From NCBI GenBank assembly GCA_006218025.1, contig VBWA01000010.1, positions 62,001-126,000 of the forward strand: 64,000 bases of DNA. The letters run 5' to 3'. The notes below the pieces were generated by a model that searched no databases, was not told where the DNA came from, and saw only the letters and a program-made list of their open reading frames with translations. Source of the stretch: Rhodocyclaceae bacterium. GTDB lineage: Bacteria; Pseudomonadota; Gammaproteobacteria; Burkholderiales; Rhodocyclaceae. Below, in pieces: positions 46,112-56,349 of the stretch. The translations under genes and the position numbers were made by a program. Numbering within the stretch: the stretch's first letter is position 1; each line of letters opens with the position of its first letter.

Positions 46112-47631
46112 CCCCGCTTGCGCTTACCAGTGGGCTTCGGGGCGCGACTCGCGCGATCCATCAGGAAATGGGTGAGCAAGGGCACCGGGCGGCCGGTGGC
46201 GCCCTTCTCCTTGCCGGAACGCCATGCGGTGCCGGCGATGTCAAGATGCGCCCAGCGGTACTTGTCGGCGAAGCGGGAGAGGAAACATGCGGCCGTGATT
46301 GTGCCGGCCGGGCGGCCGCCGATGTTTGCCATGTCGGCAAAGTTGCTTTTCAGCTGTTCCTGGTAGTCATCCCACAGCGGCAGTTGCCAGGCACGGTCAT
46401 AGGAGTCGTGGCCGGCGTCAGTCAATTCCTTTGCCAGCCCTTCATTATTGGCGAGCAGGCCGGTGGCTACATGCCCGAGTGCGATCACGCAGGCGCCCGT
46501 CAGGGTGGCGATGTCAACCACGCACTCCGGTTCGAATCGCTCGACATAAGTCAGTGCGTCGCAAAGTATCAGTCGCCCCTCGGCATCCGTGTTGAGGACC
46601 TCGACGGTCTGGCCCGACATCGAAGTGATTACGTCACCCGGCTTGGTTGCCGCGCCTCCCGGCATGTTTTCCGTGGTCGGAATGACGCCGACGACGTTGA
46701 GCGGCAGTTTCATCAAGGCCGCCGCCTTGAGGGTGCCCAATACGCTCGCGGCACCGCACATGTCGTATTTCATTTCATCCATTTCCGCTCCCGGCTTGAG
46801 CGAAATCCCGCCGGAATCGAAAGTGATGCCCTTGCCGATCAGCACCACCGGTTTTGCTCCGCTGGCGCCGCCGGCATGCCGCAGGACGATGAATTTCGGG
46901 GGCTCGTGCGACCCCCGCGCGACGGAGAGCAAGGTGTTCATGCCGAGCTTTTCCATGTCGGCGCGGTCGAGAATGTCGACGCCAAGGCCGTGTGACTTTG
47001 CGAGTTGCTTTGCCTGGTCGGCGAGGTAGGTCGGCGTGCAGATATTGCCCGGCAGATTGCCAAGGTCCTTTGCCAGTGCCATTCCTGCGGCAATCGCCAG
47101 TCCTTCAGCCAGAGCTGCTTCACCGGCAGCAAGCTCGTTGCGACGGGTGACGCAGAATGTCAGTTTCCGCAGCGGGCGACGGACTTCGTCCTTCTTCGAC
47201 TTGAGGCGATCAAAGCGATAAAGCGTTTCCTGCACTACGAGCGCGGCCTGCCTGACCTTCCAGGCGACATCGCGCCTTTTTACCGGTAGTTCCGTCAGAT
47301 AGACCGTGCCGTCGAAGCCACCGGTTTCATTGAGTTGTCGAACCGCTGTCGCCAACGCCGCGCGGTATTCCTTTTCCCGGAATTCCCTTTCCTTGCCGAG
47401 CCCTACGAGCAGGATGCGGTCCGCTTCGACCCCGGAAACGCCATGGAGCAACAGGCTGGTGCCGGCCTTGCCCTCCATGTCGCCGCGACGCAGAATATCG
47501 CTGAGAAACTGGTCGGCGGCGTTGTCGATGACCTCCGCAGCCGCGGACAGTTTTCTCGGTTCGAAGATGCCGACCACGACACAGGCGCTGCGCTGCTTTT
47601 CCGGGCTTCCGCTTTTTATGCTAAATTCCAA
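46108..47631 (-). CDS. pepA: Leucyl aminopeptidase PepA
   Basis: A 507-residue M17 dizinc aminopeptidase. Metal and catalytic motifs are [33 protein letters not shown] (read as two segments [12 protein letters not shown] and [10 protein letters not shown]) and NTDAEGRL. PepA also acts as a DNA-binding architectural protein in enteric bacteria. Length is standard. It is divergent from lptF, the usual arrangement, with a 121-base shared promoter region. Confidence 0.97.
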   Translation of the reverse strand: MEFSIKSGSPEKQRSACVVVGIFEPRKLSAAAEVIDNAADQFLSDILRRGDMEGKAGTSLLLHGVSGVEADRILLVGLGKEREFREKEYRAALATAVRQLNETGGFDGTVYLTELPVKRRDVAWKVRQAALVVQETLYRFDRLKSKKDEVRRPLRKLTFCVTRRNELAAGEAALAEGLAIAAGMALAKDLGNLPGNICTPTYLADQAKQLAKSHGLGVDILDRADMEKLGMNTLLSVARGSHEPPKFIVLRHAGGASGAKPVVLIGKGITFDSGGISLKPGAEMDEMKYDMCGAASVLGTLKAAALMKLPLNVVGVIPTTENMPGGAATKPGDVITSMSGQTVEVLNTDAEGRLILCDALTYVERFEPECVVDIATLTGACVIALGHVATGLLANNEGLAKELTDAGHDSYDRAWQLPLWDDYQEQLKSNFADMANIGGRPAGTITAACFLSRFADKYRWAHLDIAGTAWRSGKEKGATGRPVPLLTHFLMDRASRAPKPTGKRKRG

Positions 47632-47752
47632 AATATGCTCCTCGGGGGCTACGGGAATTCGGGGAAATTGTTCTATTTCGAGCGATTTCCGCTGCTAGTG
47701 CGATTATTCCCCAAGTTTTCACCAAAAGTCAAAGCAGACACCCTCCTACACC

Positions 47753-48835
47753 ATGATTTTTCAGCGCGCCGCAATTCGGGAGTTCACCCACACGGCGGCG
47801 GGGGTTTTTGTCGCGCTCTTCGCGATTCTGATGACCACTCAGTTGATTCGTTTGCTGGGCGACGCGGCGGGCGGGAAACTCGCGTCCGAGGCGGTAATTG
47901 CTCTCCTGGGCTTTCGCGCCATCAGCTACCTCCCGGTGCTGCTTTCCTTGACTCTTTTTGTTGCGGTCCTGATGACCCTGTCGCGCTGGTATCGCGATTC
48001 CGAAATGGTTGTCTGGTTGGCATCAGGCATTCCTTTGACAGCTTGGGTCAAGCCGGTGTTGAAGTTTGTCGGGCCGCCCGTGGTGGTCATCGCGGTGCTC
48101 TCCTTGCTGCTGGCCCCCTGGGCGACACAGAAGAGCGAGGCTTACCGCCAGAGTATGGATCAGCGCGACGACGTGGCCCGCGTCTCGCCAGGCACATTCA
48201 ATGAGTCGAGCGGGGCTGACCGCGTATTCTTCGTCGAGAGCGTCGCGGGTGAGGATGGCAAGGTGAAGAACGTTTTCATCAGCTCCATTCAGCAGGGCCG
48301 GCTGGGCGTGATGGCGACAGCGCAAGGTCATACGGAGACTGTGCCCAATGGCGATCGCTTTCTCGTTCTCGATCAGGGGCGACGTTACGAAGGCACGGCG
48401 GGAACGGCGGAGTATCGTGTGATGGAGTTTGATCGTTACGCCTTGCGTATCGAAACCAAGGAAGCTCGCGGGTTTGAGGATTCGCCTCGGACCAAGCCGC
48501 TGTGGGAGCTTTTGCGAGATCGACAGCCGGCAAATCTGGCTGAACTCCTGTGGCGTCTCGGGTTGCCCCTTGCTGCGCTGAATCTGGCCGTGCTGGCAAT
48601 TCCCCTGGCGTTCGTCAATCCGCGTGCGGGGCGTACCAACAACCTTGTTTTTGCTCTGCTTACCTACATGATTTACAGCAATTTGCTCAGTATCAGTCAG
48701 GCATGGGTGGCGCAAGGGAAATTGCGTTTCGAGATCGGCGTCTGGGCAGTACACGTCGGCATGTTCGTGCTGCTTATCGTTCTTTTCTATCGACGACAGA
48801 ATCCCCTGGCGTGGGGGAAACTGCGGTGGCGCTGA
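47753..48835 (+). CDS. lptF: LPS export permease LptF
   Basis: A 360-residue inner-membrane component of LptB2FG, which pulls lipopolysaccharide from the inner membrane to the LptC bridge. Six membrane segments flank a periplasmic beta-jellyroll (about 115-255). The opening IFQRAAIREFTHTAAGVFVALFAILMTTQLIRLLG is typical. Its end overlaps the lptG start by about 10 bases. Confidence 0.95.
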   Translation: MIFQRAAIREFTHTAAGVFVALFAILMTTQLIRLLGDAAGGKLASEAVIALLGFRAISYLPVLLSLTLFVAVLMTLSRWYRDSEMVVWLASGIPLTAWVKPVLKFVGPPVVVIAVLSLLLAPWATQKSEAYRQSMDQRDDVARVSPGTFNESSGADRVFFVESVAGEDGKVKNVFISSIQQGRLGVMATAQGHTETVPNGDRFLVLDQGRRYEGTAGTAEYRVMEFDRYALRIETKEARGFEDSPRTKPLWELLRDRQPANLAELLWRLGLPLAALNLAVLAIPLAFVNPRAGRTNNLVFALLTYMIYSNLLSISQAWVAQGKLRFEIGVWAVHVGMFVLLIVLFYRRQNPLAWGKLRWR

Positions 48836-49905
48836 AACTCTACGAGCGCCATCTGGCGCGCGAGATCTATGCGTCTACGGGTCTGGTGCTGCTGGCCTTC
48901 CTGATGCTTTTTGCTTTCTTCGACCTGATCCATCAGCTTGAAAGCATAGGCAAGGGCGGCTATCAGCTTCAGCATGCACTTGGCTACGTGGCACTGACCT
49001 TGCCCGGACGGTTGTATGAGTTATTCCCGATCGGCGTGCTGATCGGTACCCTTTATGCGCTGACGTTGCTCGCTCGTCACTCCGAGATCACGGTTTTGCG
49101 CGCGGCCGGACTCTCGACGAGAGATCTGTTGTTCACCCTGGCCAAGATCGGTATGGTGTTTGCAGTTTCGACGCTGTTGGTAGGCGAACTGATTGCACCG
49201 CCGGCTGAGAGGGCAGCCCAGCAACTCAGACTGAAGGCCATGGGCGCACTCGTTGCGCAGGAGTTTCGTTCCGGCCTTTGGGTGAGAGACGAGCATTCGT
49301 TCGTGAATGTTCGCGAGGTGCTTCCTGATGCTTCCCTTCAGAGCGTACGCGTCTTTGAGTTCGACGAGCGGTTCCAATTGCTGTCGATCAGTCAAGCCGA
49401 ACGCGGCCGCTACCTCAGCGCCGGCACCTGGTCGCTGGAAGGCGTGGTCCGCACTGTATTTTCGGATGATATGGCACATGTGGAGCGATATGGCCAACTC
49501 AATTGGAAATCAGCGCTCAATCCGGATCTGCTGGCAGTGCTTCTGGTGGTGCCGGAGCGCATGTCACTAGTGAATCTTTACCTCTTTATTCGCCACTTGA
49601 GCGGAAACCAGCAGAAGACCGATCGCTACGATATCGCGATGTGGAAGAAGCTTATCTATCCGTTGGCAACCCTGGTGATGATGGCGCTGGCACTGCCGTT
49701 TGCCTACATGCAGGATCGGATGGGAGCGGTCAGCATTCGGGTATTTGCCGGCATCATGCTCGGCATCGGCTTCCACATGCTGAACGGACTGTTTTCCAGT
49801 CTCGGCGTGATCAACAGCTGGCCACCCTTCTTTTCTGCAATAACCCCCAGCGTGCTGTTCTTGATGACTGCTGCGGGGATGCTCTGGTGGGTCGAACGGC
49901 GCTAG
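48826..49905 (+). CDS. lptG: LPS export permease LptG
   Basis: A 359-residue partner of LptF with the same topology. It starts LKLYERHLAREIYASTGLVLLAFLMLFAFFD, the normal LptG opening. I chose the GTG at 48826, which overlaps lptF and has GGGGG before it. A GTG at 48811 would add five residues. No ATG is near. Motif RAAGLSTRDLLF lies in the cytosolic coupling region. Confidence 0.95.
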   Translation: MALKLYERHLAREIYASTGLVLLAFLMLFAFFDLIHQLESIGKGGYQLQHALGYVALTLPGRLYELFPIGVLIGTLYALTLLARHSEITVLRAAGLSTRDLLFTLAKIGMVFAVSTLLVGELIAPPAERAAQQLRLKAMGALVAQEFRSGLWVRDEHSFVNVREVLPDASLQSVRVFEFDERFQLLSISQAERGRYLSAGTWSLEGVVRTVFSDDMAHVERYGQLNWKSALNPDLLAVLLVVPERMSLVNLYLFIRHLSGNQQKTDRYDIAMWKKLIYPLATLVMMALALPFAYMQDRMGAVSIRVFAGIMLGIGFHMLNGLFSSLGVINSWPPFFSAITPSVLFLMTAAGMLWWVERR

Positions 49906-49924
49906 TCAGCGTAGATCGACGGCT

Positions 49925-50365
49925 CTAGTCGCGCTTGAACACGATCCGGGTACCTGCCAGCCGATCATGAAGGAATTGGTGGTCGCGATCGAATAGTGCC
50001 CAGAGCACTCCCACACCGAAATAGACGATGCTCGGCCAAGCCAGGACATAACGCAGCACCAAACGAGCCAAGGGCGGTTGCTCGCCGCCCGGCGTCGACA
50101 GCTGAATCTTCCAGGTCTGCATCGCCAAGGTTTGCCCGCCGTGATGCCAGTACCAGATGAAGTAAGCACTGAGCACCACGAAAACGTGGGTGATCAATAC
50201 CCATCCCGGAAAAATGATGCCGAATGCCATCCCTATGGCAAGGTGCGGCAACATGAAAGTCACCGAAAGCACGCCAATCAACAACAGGCCTTCGTAGGCC
50301 ATGCTGGCTATACGGCGACGCAAGCCAGGCAGTTGACCGCTGGACGTGGCCACGGGGGCGGACAT
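49925..50365 (-). CDS. RDD family membrane protein
   Basis: A 146-residue protein with RDD-domain features: LRRRIASMAYEGLLLIGVL in the first membrane helix, GGQTLAMQTWKIQL and FDRDHQFLHDRLAGTRIV. Three or four membrane segments. RDD proteins are linked to ion or osmotic transport in some bacteria but mostly uncharacterised. It is the last gene of sigma-DUF3619-DUF3106-RDD. Confidence 0.9.
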   Translation of the reverse strand: MSAPVATSSGQLPGLRRRIASMAYEGLLLIGVLSVTFMLPHLAIGMAFGIIFPGWVLITHVFVVLSAYFIWYWHHGGQTLAMQTWKIQLSTPGGEQPPLARLVLRYVLAWPSIVYFGVGVLWALFDRDHQFLHDRLAGTRIVFKRD

Positions 50366-50374
50366 GGTTGCGGA

Positions 50375-50911
50375 CTAGCGTGTTGCGGCTTGGCCGACTG
50401 GGAGGGGCGACGGTGGAGCGCTTGGTGCGGGCGGCGGTTGGGCAGCTACGGGCTGTTGCTTTGAGGGGGCTGGGCGCGGCGTTCGTTTCTGGGTCGCCTC
50501 AGCCTTGAGGCGGGCTTTTTCGCTTTCGGGCAGGTCCTTGTACTCCTGCCACTTCTGTTTCACCGCCTGTTTCTGTTCGGGGGGGACTTTTTGCAGCGAT
50601 TTATACTTGTCTCTGGCCCGTTTGCGCTCATCCGGCGTAAGTTTGGCCCATTCAGTCATCCGACGCTGCAAGCGAGCTTGCTCTTCCGCGTTCAAGGATG
50701 GGTAGCGTTGGGCGATTCCAAGCCATTTTTTTCGCTGAAAGCCACTCATCTTGTCCCACTGGGTAGCCAGTGGAGCAAGGGCGCGCTTCTGCTCAGCATT
50801 CAGTTCAGTCCAGGATGGCTGCGGGAGCGGAGGAAGAACGACTGCGTGGCCAAATGGAGAGGCCAGCCAGAGCGCTACTGCGAGGATGAGTCCGAAGCGT
50901 GCTCGAGCCAT
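50375..50911 (-). CDS. DUF3106 domain secreted protein
   Basis: A 178-residue product. A signal peptide (FGLILAVALWLASPFGHA) is followed by tandem helical repeats rich in W and R (SWTELNAEQKRALAPLATQWDKM, EWAKLTPDERKRARDKYKSL, KWQEYKDLPESEKARL), the DUF3106 pattern, and a Pro/Ala C-terminus. Function unknown; likely periplasmic. It overlaps the DUF3619 gene by 37 bases, so they are coupled. Confidence 0.88.
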   Translation of the reverse strand: MARARFGLILAVALWLASPFGHAVVLPPLPQPSWTELNAEQKRALAPLATQWDKMSGFQRKKWLGIAQRYPSLNAEEQARLQRRMTEWAKLTPDERKRARDKYKSLQKVPPEQKQAVKQKWQEYKDLPESEKARLKAEATQKRTPRPAPSKQQPVAAQPPPAPSAPPSPLPVGQAATR

Positions 50912-51261
50912 GCGTGGAAGCCTCGATCAAGATAGGCGGAAGGGGGAAGTTCATCGACAAGGAGGGCGCTGTCGATTTCCTCGTATTCCTGAACCTGTTC
51001 AAAGGCGTTCCAGTAATAAGCACCCGTCGCGCCGACAGTCAGGGCCATGACGGCAAGCAGGCTACGGGCGTTGGACAAAAACGCAAACTCCACGTCACCC
51101 CCGATTCCGGCCAAGCGCAAACCCCGTACCGGCACTCGCTGGCTATTCAAGGCGGCTTGGCGAGCCTGATGCAGGCGACCGGCGACACCCAGATCAAGGA
51201 CATCTAAACCTTGATTGAGAATCTGCCTTGCCCTGTAGCCGAATTCGTTTTCGCCGTTCAT
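50875..51261 (-). CDS. DUF3619 family protein
   Basis: A 128-residue protein with a cytosolic N-terminus (YRARQILNQGLDVLDLGVAGRL), one membrane segment (about 65-84, SLLAVMALTVGATGAYYW) and an acidic C-terminus. DUF3619 genes sit directly after an extracytoplasmic-type sigma factor in betaproteobacteria. The topology resembles an anti-sigma factor, but that role is inferred. It overlaps the sigma gene by 4 bases. Confidence 0.85.
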   Translation of the reverse strand: MNGENEFGYRARQILNQGLDVLDLGVAGRLHQARQAALNSQRVPVRGLRLAGIGGDVEFAFLSNARSLLAVMALTVGATGAYYWNAFEQVQEYEEIDSALLVDELPPSAYLDRGFHAWLEHASDSSSQ

Positions 51262-51821
51262 AGCTCTATGCCTTTCGCCTTAAGTGCTGCAGCCAGAGTG
51301 TGCGTAGCGCGCGAACAGTGCGTCTTCACGCTGCCTTCCGAACAACCCATCGCCGCCGCGGTTTCGGCAATATCCATTTCCTCCCAATAACGCATCAGGA
51401 AGGCTTCGCGTTGACGTGGCGGTAGCTTCTCGATCTCTTTTTCAATGACAGCAAGGAGTTGCGATCGCTCCAACTGCCGATGCGGCGTCATCAGCCCATC
51501 TGACTCGTTTTCCGCCGCAAAAGTTTCAAGTGGATCAGCGTCTTCATCATCGCCGGGAGAAAGGGACGACAGCAATGTTGTCCAGAGGGACCTGACCTTG
51601 GATCGGCGGTAGCAGTCCCGAATGGCGTTTTGCAGGATTCTCTGAAACAGCATTGGCCATTCGGTGACGGGACGATCACCATATTTCTCCGCGAGACGCA
51701 TCATCGCATCCTGAACGATGTCCAGGGCTGTTTCCTCGTTTCGAATGGCGAACATGGCCTGTTTGAAGGCTCGTCGCTCTACGCCGGCAAGAAAATCGGA
51801 AAGTTCGATTCGGGAACTCAG
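51258..51821 (-). CDS. RNA polymerase sigma factor, ECF type (probable CTG start)
   Basis: About 187 residues. Region 2 includes AFKQAMFAIRNEETALDIVQDAMMRLAEKYGDRP, and region 4 is LPPRQREAFLMRYWEEMDIAETAAAMGCSEGSVKTHCSRATHTL. The first ATG in frame (51755) falls inside conserved region 2. The preceding codons (SSRIELSDFLAGVERRAFKQA) are also conserved-looking, but no ATG, GTG or TTG occurs upstream before a stop. The best start is CTG at 51819-51821, with GGCAGGAG about 8 bases before. Targets unknown; it heads the DUF3619-DUF3106-RDD operon. Confidence 0.85.
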   Translation of the reverse strand: MSSRIELSDFLAGVERRAFKQAMFAIRNEETALDIVQDAMMRLAEKYGDRPVTEWPMLFQRILQNAIRDCYRRSKVRSLWTTLLSSLSPGDDEDADPLETFAAENESDGLMTPHRQLERSQLLAVIEKEIEKLPPRQREAFLMRYWEEMDIAETAAAMGCSEGSVKTHCSRATHTLAAALKAKGIEL

Positions 51822-51944
51822 AGGATGGCTCCTGCCAGCTTTCAGCAGTTTTTCAGTACGAAGGACAGACTATAAATCTTGACCATTCGCGGACGAGTCA
51901 GTAAGGTTATACGTTTCACTCGAAAAGTGTAACAGGTGTAATCA
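51822..51944. promoter_or_regulatory. Divergent promoter region between the sigma factor and ilvB
   Basis: No gene here. On the plus strand TTGACC (51879-51884) is a good -35, but no strong -10 lies 17 bases on. On the minus strand TATAGT (51869-51874) is a good -10 for the sigma gene. Assignments are tentative. Confidence 0.35.
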
Positions 51945-53654
51945 ATGCAGCTAACCGGCGCGGAAATTGTAATCAGGTGCTTGCAGGAGGAAAAGGTCGA
52001 GTACGTATTCGGCTATCCCGGCGGCTCAGTCCTCTTTATTTATGATGAACTCTTCAAACAGGACAAGTTCAAGCATGTTCTGGTTCGCCATGAGCAGGCT
52101 GCTGTTCATGCGGCCGATGCCTACTCGCGATCTTCGAACAAGATAGGCGTCTGCCTGGTTACCTCAGGGCCAGGCGTGACCAATGCGGTGACGGGGATCG
52201 CGACGGCACACATGGACTCCGTTCCGATGGTCATCATCAGCGGGCAGGTGCCCACGGCCTACATAGGGCAGGACGCTTTTCAGGAATGCGACACGGTGGG
52301 CATTACCCGGCCCTGCGTCAAGCACAATTTCCTGGTCAAGGATGTCAGGGATCTGGCTATAACCCTGAAGAAGGCCTTCTACATCGCCAAGACCGGCCGC
52401 CCCGGTCCCGTGCTGGTCGACATCCCGAAGGACATCACCAACCAGAAGTGCGAGTTCGAATACCCCAAGACGATCACCATGCGTTCCTATAACCCGGTGG
52501 TCAAGGGGCATAGCGGGCAGATCAAGAAGGCAGTCCAGATGCTGCTGGAAGCCAAGCGCCCGATGATCTATGCGGGCGGTGGGGTGATTCTGTCCGATGC
52601 CGCAGAAAAGCTGGCCAAACTCGCGCGCAGCCTCGGGTATCCGGTGACCAACACCCTGATGGGCTTGGGCGGCTATCCGGCCACCGACAAGCAGTCCCTC
52701 GGCATGCTGGGCATGCATGGCACCTACGAAGCCAATATGGCCATGCAGAATTGTGATGTCCTGATTGCCGTCGGCGCACGGTTCGACGACCGCGTGATCG
52801 GCAACCCGGCGAATTTTGCCGAGATATCGCGCAAGATTATTCACATCGACATAGATCCATCCTCGATTTCCAAGCGCGTAAAAGTCGATGTGCCGATTGT
52901 CGGCAACCTGCCGGATGTGCTTGACGAATTGCAGAAGCTTCTCGAATCCTCCGCGGGCGTGCCTGATCCGAAAGCATTGGCCGCATGGTGGAAGCAGATC
53001 GACGAATGGCGCGGCAAGAAGTCGCTCAAGTACAAGCAGGGCAAGGAAATCATCATGCCCCAGTATGTCGTGGAGAAGCTCTACGAGGTCACAGGCGGCG
53101 AGGCCTTCATCACTTCTGACGTAGGCCAGCACCAGATGTGGGCTGCCCAGTACTACAAGTTCGATAAGCCCCGGCGCTGGATCAACTCGGGCGGACTGGG
53201 CACAATGGGTGTGGGCTTGCCCTATGCGATGGGCGTGCGCTTCGCAAATCCGAAGGCGACGGTGGCCTGCATCACCGGCGAGGGATCGATTCAGATGAAC
53301 ATTCAGGAGCTGTCGACGGCGAAACAGTTCCGTCTGCCGATCAAGATCATCAACCTGAACAATCGCTACCTCGGCATGGTGCGTCAATGGCAGCAGATGT
53401 TCCATGGCAATCGCTACTCTGAATCCTATGTCGATGCCTTGCCGGATTTCGTCAAGCTCGCAGAAGCCTATGGGCATGTCGGCATGAAGATCGAGCGCCC
53501 TGCCGATGTCGAGCCGGCCCTGCGCGAGGCCTTCACCAAACACAAGAACGACCTTGTCTTCATGGATTTCCTCACCGACCAGACGGCTAATGTCTACCCG
53601 ATGGTGGCAGCCGGCAAGGGGCTGTCGGAAATGATTCTGGCCGAGGAACTGTAA
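51945..53654 (+). CDS. ilvB: Acetolactate synthase, large catalytic subunit
   Basis: A 569-residue thiamine-diphosphate enzyme that makes acetolactate or acetohydroxybutyrate for valine, leucine and isoleucine synthesis. The N-terminal catalytic Glu is in VRHEQAAVHAADAYSR, and the ThDP site is GEGSIQMNIQEL...NLNNRYLGMVRQWQ. GEG in place of GDG is usual in betaproteobacterial forms. FAD-binding region near 270-360. ilvH begins 2 bases after its stop. Confidence 0.97.
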   Translation: MQLTGAEIVIRCLQEEKVEYVFGYPGGSVLFIYDELFKQDKFKHVLVRHEQAAVHAADAYSRSSNKIGVCLVTSGPGVTNAVTGIATAHMDSVPMVIISGQVPTAYIGQDAFQECDTVGITRPCVKHNFLVKDVRDLAITLKKAFYIAKTGRPGPVLVDIPKDITNQKCEFEYPKTITMRSYNPVVKGHSGQIKKAVQMLLEAKRPMIYAGGGVILSDAAEKLAKLARSLGYPVTNTLMGLGGYPATDKQSLGMLGMHGTYEANMAMQNCDVLIAVGARFDDRVIGNPANFAEISRKIIHIDIDPSSISKRVKVDVPIVGNLPDVLDELQKLLESSAGVPDPKALAAWWKQIDEWRGKKSLKYKQGKEIIMPQYVVEKLYEVTGGEAFITSDVGQHQMWAAQYYKFDKPRRWINSGGLGTMGVGLPYAMGVRFANPKATVACITGEGSIQMNIQELSTAKQFRLPIKIINLNNRYLGMVRQWQQMFHGNRYSESYVDALPDFVKLAEAYGHVGMKIERPADVEPALREAFTKHKNDLVFMDFLTDQTANVYPMVAAGKGLSEMILAEEL

Positions 53655-53656
53655 GC

Positions 53657-54148
53657 ATGCGACACATCATTTCCATTCTTATCGAAAACGAGGCCGGTGC
53701 GCTGTCCCGTGTCTCCGGTCTTTTCTCCGCCCGTGCCTTCAACATCGAGTCGCTGACGGTAGCGCCGACGGAAGATGCTTCCCTTTCCCGCATGACCATC
53801 GTCAGCACAGGTTCGGACGATGTCATCGAGCAGATCACCAAGCAGCTCAACAAGCTGATAGATGTCGTCAAGGTGGTGGATCTGTCCGAAGCCGCGCATA
53901 TCGAGCGCGAGCTGATGCTGGTCAAGGTGCGCGCCGCCGGCAAGGATCGTGAGGAGATGAAGCGCATCGCCGATATATTTCGCGGTCGCATCATCGATGT
54001 CACCGATTCGACCTACGTCATCGAACTGACAGGCAACGGCTCCAAGCTGGATGCCTTTCTTGAAGCCATTGATCGCGCGCTGATTCTTGAAACCGTTCGC
54101 ACCGGTGTGTCCGGCATCGGACGCGGCGATCGAATTCTCAAAGTCTGA
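53657..54148 (+). CDS. ilvH: Acetolactate synthase, small regulatory subunit
   Basis: A 163-residue ACT-domain subunit that activates IlvB and gives valine feedback inhibition. The ACT domain is RHIISILIENEAGALSRVSGLFSARAFNIESLTV, followed by the C-terminal domain (DVTDSTYVIELTGNGSKLDAF). Standard length. It precedes ilvC by 22 bases. Confidence 0.97.
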   Translation: MRHIISILIENEAGALSRVSGLFSARAFNIESLTVAPTEDASLSRMTIVSTGSDDVIEQITKQLNKLIDVVKVVDLSEAAHIERELMLVKVRAAGKDREEMKRIADIFRGRIIDVTDSTYVIELTGNGSKLDAFLEAIDRALILETVRTGVSGIGRGDRILKV

Positions 54149-54155
54149 ACTCTGA

Positions 54156-55187
<1,032 letters not shown>

Positions 55188-55203
55188 TCCCGGAACGGGA
55201 GTT

Positions 55204-55234
55204 GGGCAGGGCGTGGCGGTGCCATGCCCTGCCC
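55204..55234 (+). terminator. Probable terminator of ilvBHC
   Basis: GGGCAGGGCGTGGC pairs with GCCATGCCCTGCCC around loop GGT (14 bp with one G-T pair). The T tract is weak (CTTTCTT, 20 bases later), so efficiency is uncertain. Confidence 0.6.
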
Positions 55235-55362
55235 GGCACCCCGCCTTTCTTCAAGCGTATGGGCGTGTGATGGACTCGACAGCCAGGGTGGGCGGCCAGG
55301 ACTTTGCCGCGTAGCTTGCTTGAGCCGTTAGAATAGGTTCTGCTTCTTACTGCCACTTCACC

Positions 55363-56130
55363 ATGCCGGCAATCCCACCTCGCAAGGCGCTGATGAATCC
55401 CGAGCTGCGTCGGCGCGGAATCTACGTACTGCCCAACCTCCTGACCACCGCGGGGCTGTTCGCTGGTTTTTACGCCATCGTTCAGGCCATGACGGGACGT
55501 TTCGAGCATGCGGCAGTGGCTATTTTCATCGCCATGGTGTTCGACGGACTCGACGGCCGCGTGGCGCGCATGACGCGAACACAGAGCGCGTTCGGTGCAG
55601 AGTACGACTCATTGTCCGACATGGTGTCGTTTGGCGCCGCTCCCGCATTGATTGTCTTCGAGTGGGCGATGAAGGGCATGGGCAAGTGGGGCTGGATTGC
55701 CGCATTTGTCTATTGCGCTGGGGCTGCACTGCGTTTGGCCCGCTTCAATACCAATATCGGTGTCGTGGATAAGCGCTATTTCCAGGGCTTGCCCAGTCCG
55801 GCTGCGGCCGCGCTGGTGGCGGGTTTTATCTGGATCATCAACGACCTGAACATTGCGGGAGAAGACGTGCGCTGGTATGCCTTCGCCCTGACGCTTTTTG
55901 CAGGCATCACCATGGTCAGCACTCTGCGCTATTGGAGTGGCAAGGACATCAATCTGCGTCGCAGCGTCCCGTTCATGGTGCTGCCCGTCATCGTCCTCGG
56001 TTATGTGCTGGTATCGTCCTATCCGCCCGGGGTGCTGTTCGCGCTGTTTCTCGCCTATGCCCTGTCGGGCTATGTGATGGCAGCCTGGAGTTGGCGCGGC
56101 CGGCGGAAATCTGTTGCGCGGCCGGAATAA
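55363..56130 (+). CDS. pssA: CDP-diacylglycerol-serine O-phosphatidyltransferase
   Basis: A 255-residue integral membrane enzyme that makes phosphatidylserine, the precursor of phosphatidylethanolamine. The CDP-alcohol phosphotransferase motif is complete: DGLDGRVARMTRTQSAFGAE then YDSLSD. About eight membrane segments. The start is the ATG at 55363, or the ATG at 55393 (MNPELRRRG), since neither has a strong Shine-Dalgarno. It commonly lies between ilvC and leuA in betaproteobacteria. Confidence 0.95.
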   Translation: MPAIPPRKALMNPELRRRGIYVLPNLLTTAGLFAGFYAIVQAMTGRFEHAAVAIFIAMVFDGLDGRVARMTRTQSAFGAEYDSLSDMVSFGAAPALIVFEWAMKGMGKWGWIAAFVYCAGAALRLARFNTNIGVVDKRYFQGLPSPAAAALVAGFIWIINDLNIAGEDVRWYAFALTLFAGITMVSTLRYWSGKDINLRRSVPFMVLPVIVLGYVLVSSYPPGVLFALFLAYALSGYVMAAWSWRGRRKSVARPE

Positions 56131-56149
56131 AATCTTTATAGTCATCACC

Positions 56150-56260
56150 ATGGCTACGGTATTCACCTTTGCTGCATTATTTCTTGCCCTCTCAGGCGCG
56201 CTGATCGCGCGTCTGCCGCTGCGCGCGAAGCTGCTTCCGCTGCTGCGCCGCGCGCGCTAA
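56150..56260 (+). CDS. Leu-rich 36-residue peptide upstream of leuA, candidate leader
   Basis: A 36-codon reading frame beginning ATGGCTACG; the peptide is 10/36 leucine (MATVFTFAALFLALSGALI, then RLPLRAKLLPLLRRAR). It uses rare-looking codons TTA (56177) and CTT/CTC early on. There is no obvious Shine-Dalgarno. A terminator-like hairpin follows at 56290-56334 before leuA. The layout is that of a translational attenuator, or it may simply be a small membrane peptide. Confidence 0.5.
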   Translation: MATVFTFAALFLALSGALIARLPLRAKLLPLLRRAR

Positions 56261-56289
56261 ATACACCCCCCCCCACAATCCGGTTGTTC

Positions 56290-56334
56290 ATAGTGCCCGC
56301 CCTGCGAGGTGCGGCATAAGCTATTGTTGTTTTT
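56290..56334 (+). promoter_or_regulatory. Candidate attenuator hairpin of leuA
   Basis: ATAG + TGCC(C)GCCCT pairs with AGG(T)GCGGCA + CTAT (loop GCG, with two single-base bulges and a TAAG internal loop) and is directly followed by TGTTGTTTTT. It lies 30 bases after the leader stop and 16 bases before the leuA ATG. Confidence 0.45.
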
Positions 56335-56349
56335 CCCCAGGAGACAATC

